NCBI GenBank assembly: GCA_036971715.1 | Contig: JAVHJL010000011.1 | Coordinates: 1,178,001-1,242,000 of the forward strand | Source: Arthrobotrys musiformis | Lineage: Eukaryota; Ascomycota; Orbiliomycetes; Orbiliales; Orbiliaceae | DNA length: 64,000 nucleotides | Reading direction: 5' to 3' | Shown here: positions 57,596 through 64,000 of the stretch, piece by piece | Layout: the number at the start of each line of letters is the position of its first letter | Numbering within the stretch: position 1 is the first letter of the stretch | The notes under the pieces: generated by a model | Database searches by the model: none | Told to the model about the DNA's origin: nothing | What the model saw: the letters and a program-made list of their open reading frames with translations, nothing else | Position numbers and translations under genes: made by a program

Positions 57596-59377
57596 TCAAA
57601 TGTCGCAGATTATACCCACCGTTCTTGACCCGGAGACCTTGATACCTCCCTCAGAAACCGATCCAGACCTCTTACCTTCCTTTCTGCTGACGGGCGAGGA
57701 AGTTGGAACCGCCGCAAGGCCCATCTGACCATATGATGCCTTTCTCTTAGGCAAAGTAATTTGTGGCTCTGCGGTGTCCTGATCGCTAGACCCACTTTCA
57801 CTGGAACCCCCGTCCTCTGCACTACCTCTGCTCTGGCTAACCCCGTTTATAGGACGGCTAGGGCCAGCAGGGGTTATGGCTCGCCCTATAACTTCAGTAA
57901 ACGAAGCCTCCGCAGTCTCCTCCTTACGTTTATCCTCCTCATTCGCCCCAGGAGCTCCCAGCTCCACTTCACCATGAGCCTCTCGAATCACCGATCCAGT
58001 TTGTGCAATCTGTCTAGGAACCCGTTCGCGCTCTTTTTCCATTGTTTGTTCTGCTTTCAGTTGCTCCGTAGCCATACGGTCCATCTCTTGATCCGCATCC
58101 CACACCAGCAACCTCGGATCAATACTCTCCTCATCCGAAACGCCCCCCATCCTTTCCGGTTTTCCCTCTCTCGCATCGCCATCATCATACTCTTCATCTT
58201 CATCCTCTTCCAAATATCTCTCCAAATCCTCATCTCGACGTTTAACCCACTCCTCATTTCGACGCTGAATCAACTCCTCCCTTTTGCTCGACAAGGCAGC
58301 CTTTTCTCCCACGCTCTCATAATGTATATACTGGTTTTCAACACCACAGACGCTACCACGGGGGTAAGATGAAGGCTGTTGTCCGGAAACAAGTACCGGA
58401 TCCCTCCGTCTTCTCATCTGTACCGTCAGAGTGGTATAATCCGCCTGGAAAGTCTTAAACCTACTCTCCATGAAATCCCGTCCAAGAATATTATAGTGCT
58501 TGAATCCAGTATCCCCTTTCGGACCATTAAACAGGAACGGAACACCATCGACATCAACCGAGTAACGTTGACACTCCACCTCCGCGCCGGTGAAAAACAT
58601 ATTTATCGTCTTATCCACCACCAAAATTAGCACCCCATAACACCATAAAGAAGTAATCCACCTACCTCAAAACTCAAAAAACTCATCGAACTCCCCATCC
58701 ACACCAAAAATGGCACTTTGGCAATCTTATCAAACGTCTTCATCCCCGCTTTCCCACTCCTACCGGAACTCTCGCCACTGCTACTACTACTCTCCCAACT
58801 CCCATCCTCCCCGATGAGCGAAGACTCCCTCTCGGAGCTGGAACTACTTGACTCCCGGCTAAGGCGGCAGCAGTACTTCCTCCCCACCGTGAACCACACG
58901 AAGTATCGGTACGTCTTATCCGTTTCATAGATGATACCCTTGATGTTATCCGTAGTGCGGCGTATGTAAGCTTCCTCTTGTGTGGCTTCAGAGTAAGGAC
59001 GGATCTTGAGCCGGCTGGCAACTTCCGCCATTATTATAGCTGTATCCGTAGATAGGTCAGTTATCTAAGCACTCTATCCAAGATAGGATTTGTATTCGAG
59101 GGACTCGGCATAGGTATGGAAGAGGTACAATCCAGCTCACCAGGATGCTATAGCACCTCCTCAAATGGCATCTACAAAAGTATCAAAGGCAAAGATACTT
59201 CCCCAGATAAACGAAGAAAGGGAAAAACTCACCAGGATCCTTCAAATCCACCGGTCCACCACCAAACGTCGTCACAATCCCCCCAGTAGCATCCCGATAC
59301 TGCTGCCGACTGATAGGCTTCCCGTACTTAGGCGGGAGCGGGAACACTGGCTCAAACTCATCAATACCAGGTGCCAT
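57596..59377 (-). CDS. Unrecognised three-exon protein
   Basis: Exons 59377-59233, 59039-58666 and 58609-57596 (introns 193 and 56 nt) encode 510 residues. The first 240 residues look folded: MAPGIDEFEPVFPLPPKYGK, ATGGIVTTFGGGPVDLKDP, SRLKIRPYSEATQEEAYIRR, and TINMFFTGAEVECQRYSV with FKHYNILGRDFMESRFKTF. A Ser-rich insert (about 110-135) interrupts them. A Glu/Arg helix and acidic run follow (EEWVKRRDEDLERYLEEDED), then a disordered tail. No signal peptide or clear membrane span. I do not recognise the family. The splices close the frame cleanly, with GTGAGT/GATACAG and GTAGGT/GATAAG sites, which supports a real gene. Confidence 0.65.
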
Positions 59378-60715
59378 CGTTCGTTCTCAAGGATGTAAAA
59401 TGCGATAGTGATTGGTATCCAAATGAAATATTTGGTGGGATAATCACACGGATGTATGTGAAGGTGGCTAGGGAGGTAGATGAATAAACCAGAATGGCCA
59501 AGAGCAAGTAACTCAACTCGTGAGAATGTTTTGAGATCGCCAATAATACCGTCTCGTGCTTCACGTTTTCTAAAACAAGCTTAGGAAGAATTGTGGTATA
59601 TTGTGCGTTGCGACTAGTTGGTACAATCAAATCGCAGCTCACAGAGAAACACCAGAATCAATATACGGCAACAGCACGCCTACAATCACAAATTACGGCA
59701 AATCATTGGTTCACAGATAAAAAAATGTTGTTCCATTCCATCATACGCAGGAGAAGTCAAACTTGTATCAGATATCGCTAGAAAGGTATCGTGATACAAT
59801 TCTTGGGAAAAGAAAAAGGAGAGAAGTGAAAAAGGAACATCGTCGCAGTAAAATGAGGAAGCTTCGAAAGCGCAACCTTGAGCGATCTCAGCGTCGGGTT
59901 GGACGACACCAGATTTGACGTCCCGGGAGATGATAACGTCGTATGAAATCTTGACGCGACCTTGTCGACTAATCGTGTTCGGGGTTGTTGAAGTATTATT
60001 ATGAGAAGACGATGTACGGTGCACGATATCTGTAAGCGGGGGTAGATATGATGCATCGCGTCGTCGGAAGGGTGCAGACACGTTTCTGTTACAAGACAGC
60101 TAAACGGCCGCGGATGTATGTTGAAACAAAAAATTATAAGTAGTAAAGTCGTGACCAGTTACCGAAAAACGGTTGAAATGTATCGCCGACCTCGCCTCGA
60201 ACCCGTCTTCCCAAATTTTGATCATACTCACCTTTATGGTGTTGATCGGGAAAGGGTATATGTACTTACGAAAAATAAGATGCAAAGACCCATGATTCTC
60301 TGTATGCAACGCTCCTCGCTGTTGTTCCATAACATTACCTATATACTTCACCTAATTCTAAAAAGTCTTCCTCCACCATGCATATACAACCCATAACCCG
60401 TAAACGCCCTTCCCAAGCTTTTTATCCGCGCGAAACAATACTGATTCCGCTAAAGCGTCAGACAAAATCAAAGAAAACAAACAAACCCATGTGTATAAAC
60501 GCCCATGAACCGAGAAACGCCGGCCCTTGATATGCCTGATGCCTGAAAGATTAACCAGTAATCCCGAAAATAATAATAAGAGTAATAAGTCCCGTTCGTA
60601 ATGAACGATAAACGTGAATAAACCTTGCGTGGCCGTCGGAGCGAAATTTTTCCGCAAAAAAAGGTGAGGTATCCCTTTGTGACGTATGGGTACGATGCCA
60701 CTTGGGACTGAGGTT
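59378..60715. other. Intergenic with one doubtful frame
   Basis: Promoter side of the three-exon gene and 3' side of the Myb gene. A minus-strand frame, 60078-59686, without an ATG follows a good acceptor (CTTGTAACAG) and contains QGRVKISYDVIISRDVKSGV, which reads like protein. A plausible upstream mini-exon (ATG near 60330, then donor GTAAGTACAT) could not be joined to it in frame. I leave it uncalled. Confidence 0.35.
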
Positions 60716-61279
60716 TTAGTTACCATCGCTTCCAAACCACCTGTCCAGTTCCGCCATCATTTCTTCTTCGGCCCAACCATAGCCAGCGGCTTCTGCGAAG
60801 AACTGTTCCATTGCTGCTACCACCTCAGGGTCCGTGGGAAGTTCTGGAATCGAGTCGGGTGTTGGATCGGGTGTCGGGTCGGGTGTCGGCGATTGTGGTG
60901 CCACAGGTTCTGGGTCAGCTTCGCTGAAGTAGTCCTCGATATCGAACATCATGTCCTCCTCGTTGTAGTATAGTGGCGGTGGCGCTTCACCACCGAAATA
61001 GTGCCCAATATCCGCTATCATATCATCTCCGGTGTAGGTTGCGGACGGAATGGGTCCCTCAAAGCGGCCGATCGGGCTTTCTGGGATATCTTGCGGTAGT
61101 TCGGATTGCCACTGACGTAAAAATTCCTCCAGGTCTGGCCCCATGTCTGGCCCCATATCTAGTTCCATATCTGGCAAGATATCCCCCGTAGTAAAAGAGG
61201 ACGTATGCGTGTCAAGTGGATCTTGCGGCGGCGAGAGAGGGGTGGCAAGATCTGACGGAAGCCCGCTCTCAGTGGCTTG
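60716..61279 (-). other. In-frame extension after TAG of the double-Myb gene
   Basis: Directly after the TAG at 61282-61280 the frame continues for 187 codons to a TAA at 60718-60716. The peptide is acidic and has three copies of a motif like DDMIADIGHYFGG, EDMMFDIEDYFSE and EEMMAELDRWFGS, plus a PTPDPTPDPTPDS stretch, so it looks like selected protein, perhaps an activation or docking region. Possible reasons: a CAG-to-TAG change in this strain, a sequencing error, programmed readthrough (context GCC-TAG-CAA-GCC), or a short intron I could not place. Confidence 0.6.
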
Positions 61280-63143
61280 CTAGGCCACTGGAGGAGCTTC
61301 CGGGATCTGCCCTAGCTCAGAAACCGGGGGCGGTGGGGTGAAGAGCTGCAACAAGTCGGCAAGCTCTATGGGCGTGGTCGGAGTCGTCGGTGGTCTACAC
61401 CCCGCTGCAAATTCTGCAGCTGCGGGTGAGAGGATGGGCGAGAGGGCGGCAATTGGAGAGGGGAACCCCAGGTCCTGACCGACAATACCCTCAGGGGTGT
61501 AGGTGTTCGGTCGGACACCTACCTCCCGGGCCGGTGGGTGCACAATGCCACCAACACCAGGAGTCCCATCATTGGGCGCAACAGGTCGTGACGGACCAGG
61601 AACCGTCCCCGAGATACGCTGAGCTCGGAGACGAGTCACCCCTTGGGTCCCGAAGCCATTGTGGAGCCCCCGTTCAAAGGCCGTAGCCTGATCCAAGGGC
61701 ACCAACAACGGCTTCGAGGGAACCGCAGGGCGATCGCCCGCGAGCTCAGGGTAGAGCTCGGCGAACCGGTCCTTAAGGTCGCTAATCGACCGGCCGTAAA
61801 ATGCGAGCCCACGATCGGCCGCCGCAGTCCTCCAAACCCTCCCATACTAAATTCGAGCGCGTACACATTAGTCAAGTTCGTGAATTGGATGTTTTTTGGA
61901 TATAGGACGGAGATTTACATACTCTGTGGAAGGCTGTTAAGAGGTCAGCCTCCTCTTCGGCACTCCAGTCGGTGCCTTTCCGTTTGGTCACCCTGCGGCG
62001 ACCTGTTGCTGTTGTGGCGGCGAGAACGACGGGGGCAGGTGGCATTTCGGGTGCCGGGGCCGGCGGTCCCTCCACCCCGGCACCCTTTCTTTTCGTCTTC
62101 TTCCGGTTCAGCTTCTTATGGCGGACCGCCGCGTCGAAGTCCAACTTGAAAAAAGTTGCGACATCGCGGGCCCCCCCGTACTCATCCGGCCACATTGTCC
62201 GGAACCTGTCTTTCAGGTCCCACGGGGTTCGGTGGGACAGATCGAATCTATACACCGGGAAAAACGTAAGCATTGCACAAGAGATAAAAGAGATATTGCA
62301 GGGTGCAAGTTAGTACTTACTCTTCGTCTGCCCAGATCCTCGACCAAGCCCCGATACCATATTTTTCGACCCCTTTCACGAGGCGGATCGTCTCCTCCCG
62401 CTCCCAGTTCCGGCGCGGCTTGTACTTCCTCCGCTTCCGGGGCCCGTTAGCTCCTCCGTCCTCGCCGGTGCTAGGAGATGCAGCCGACTCGGGAGAAGCC
62501 GCGTCCCCAGGAGAAGCGGACACCGAAGCAAGGGGGGGGACCGAAGTCGCCCCAAATGACGAACCCCCACTCGGCAGGAACAATTGTCCCGGTACAGGGC
62601 CCTCTGAGGCTGGCTGGGAGGCTGGTGGGCTCGGCAAGTAAAGCTGGAAACCCACGGGTGGGGCCTGATAGTGGTTTACCTGCGCAGGCGGGGCAGGAAG
62701 CAGCAGGGTAGGAAGGCTCGTTACCGGAGTGACGTCACTCGGTGTGGGCTGCAAAGAAGGTGAACCAGCATGGCTCGACGAATACTAATTGATATATATA
62801 TGTTAGCAAGATGTGCGACTAAGATGAAATGGACGAATAATGATGGGATTGGGATAAAAGGGATCGATTGGAGACATCGAGAAAGAAACAAGAAAGCAAC
62901 CCTGCAATTCAATTGAGCGGCATACAAAGAGATTGAGAGAGCAGAGTGTGAATAGAAGGAAGATGGAGAAGGATGATGAAGAAGTGGATGGGGAGGAGAT
63001 GATGGGGGGGAGATGGAGATGGAGATGGAGAGGATGAATATACTTACATGGTCGTCTGCCAGAGGTGACGGTGAGCCACCGAAAAGGTCGTCACCAAACA
63101 AATCATCAAAGTCCGGGTCGTAATCGGGCTCCGGAGAGGCCAT
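61280..63143 (-). CDS. Double-Myb telobox DNA-binding protein (Tay1/Teb1-like)
   Basis: Exons 63143-63048, 62784-62321, 62247-61923 and 61846-61280 (introns 263, 73, 76 nt) encode 483 residues up to a TAG. Two Myb/SANT repeats carry the telobox signature: NWEREETIRLVKGVEKYGIG ... TPWDLKDRFRTMWP, and DWSAEEEADLLTAFHR|YGRVW ... ISDLKDRFAELYP. Paired telobox Mybs are known from Yarrowia Tay1 and fission yeast Teb1, which bind TTAGGG-like repeats at telomeres or in promoters. An acidic start (DPDFDDLFGDDLFGG) and Pro-rich linkers flank them. Basic linkers between the repeats (KRRKYKPRR, KKLNRKKTKRKG) suit nuclear localisation. The same frame stays open for 187 codons past the TAG, to 60716 (separate entry). 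Whether the paralogous role is telomeric or transcriptional cannot be read from sequence. Confidence 0.85.
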
Positions 63144-64000
63144 CGTGGAAAGAAAAGCCGTTGCTGCTAGCAAAAAAAAAAAAAGAATGGAAAGAAGCGC
63201 AGGAAGCGAGACAAAAGGAGCAGCTAGCGAACAAGAAGAGAGAACGACTCGAAGCAAGCGAATCGGAAGGAAGATATGATGATGATAGGTAGCAAGAAGC
63301 TAAGCTAGCAATGCTGACACTGATGTTGATGCGACAGCGATGATGGCGATGGCGATGGTTGTTGGTGAGAGAGAGATGGTGATGAGAAGACGAGGGGTTG
63401 CTGGTTGGTGGTGAGTAAGAGAGAAGAGAGAAAGATGGAGGACCAGTCAGAGATGAAGTTATACAACCCAATCTTAATTGCTCAATTAAAAAAAAAGATG
63501 TGTTGGTCAAAACAACACAAAGTCAAACACTCTCACGTCGTACAAACAGACAAACAAACCTTCGAGATCCACGCCACATCTTCCGCATTCGATGCTCTGT
63601 GTCACACCCTCATTATCTCGGAGCTCAGCTGAGTCGTTCACTTCATTCTTCTTCTAGCTGTAGAGCAAGGTTACTCGAGGATGCCCCAGCATAGGTATCC
63701 ACTAACCGGCTTTAAACCCATATACGCACATCCCGAGAAGTCAATGTATGGAATATCAATACACAAAATCGATTCACAGGGTTCAACCTTGACTCAGCTC
63801 AAGGGTCATAATATCAATTGATCAATTATAATTATAATTGTACGATCGTGTGCTGCCCTATACTCGATGATCAAGGGCATGTGCGTGCATGATCCAAGGC
63901 TACTTTTAGACTAATATCAATGTAATACTAATATGGACCCCATATGTACAGATATATCAATCGCACTATAGATCAGGCCGGTCGTAGGTGTGCGTTGTGC
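63144..64000. other. Intergenic, promoter of the Myb gene
   Basis: Contains an A-run (about 63173-63184) and GATG/GAGA simple repeats (63330-63430) upstream of the Myb start, then AT-rich sequence to the right edge. No gene seen. Confidence 0.5.

Noticed and set aside
60358..60735. Minus-strand 125-codon frame with hydrophobic content
   Set aside because: It begins inside the tail frame of the Myb gene in another phase and has no family features.

Overview
The window is nuclear DNA of a filamentous ascomycete (Pezizomycotina). Genes are split by many short introns (mostly 48-100 nt, GTAAGT/GTATGT donors, CTAAY/CTGAY branch points), and products include fungal-type Sur7, Nvj2, Tom6 and a Met3 with a degenerate APS-kinase domain. 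Lineage-specific F-box genes and long low-complexity N-terminal extensions would suit Orbiliomycetes or another early-branching class, but the class cannot be fixed by reading alone. I see no tRNA, rRNA, CRISPR array, intact transposon or viral gene.

Layout. 0-10 kb: the N-terminus of a membrane protein (minus strand, running off the left edge), a deoxyribose-phosphate aldolase with a very long N-terminal extension (+), Met1 uroporphyrinogen-III methyltransferase (-), and the Rho3 GTPase (-), split into eight exons of which four are 15-18 nt. 9-20 kb: COP9 signalosome subunit 2 (+), a two-exon F-box protein (-), a 4.1-kb gene-poor stretch, and an otubain-type deubiquitinase (+). 20-30.6 kb: a small secreted protein (-), Tom6-like import subunit (+), the PH/SMP lipid-transfer protein Nvj2 (-), an eroded gene fragment, a 42-nt tandem repeat and a SUR7/PalI-like four-span membrane protein (+). 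33-42 kb: a true Sur7-family protein (+), a second F-box protein (-), an orphan fragment, a DUF4202 protein (+) and ATP sulfurylase Met3 (-). 44-53.2 kb: a 2,334-residue protein joining an SF1 RNA-type helicase, NFX1-type zinc finger and three CbbX-type AAA+ modules (-), divergently paired over 344 bp with a Gly/Arg-rich protein whose core resembles DXO/Rai1 decapping nucleases (+). 54-64 kb: a disordered basic protein (-), the LYR protein Isd11 (+), an unrecognised three-exon protein (-), and a double-Myb telobox protein of Tay1/Teb1 type (-) whose reading frame is crossed by a single in-frame TAG.

How genes connect. Met3 (sulfate activation) and Met1 (siroheme for sulfite reductase) belong to the same assimilation pathway but lie about 35 kb apart. 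CSN2, two F-box proteins and the otubain all act around ubiquitin and cullin ligases. Tom6 and Isd11 are mitochondrial. These look like ordinary euchromatic neighbours, not a cluster. The best candidate for an undescribed system is the divergent pair at 44.0-53.2 kb: a helicase/zinc-finger/AAA+ machine beside a predicted 5'-end RNA-processing enzyme, suggesting an RNA surveillance or RNA-defence module.

All splice sites were assigned by eye from donor/acceptor signals, reading-frame closure and remembered family conservation. None is backed by transcript data.
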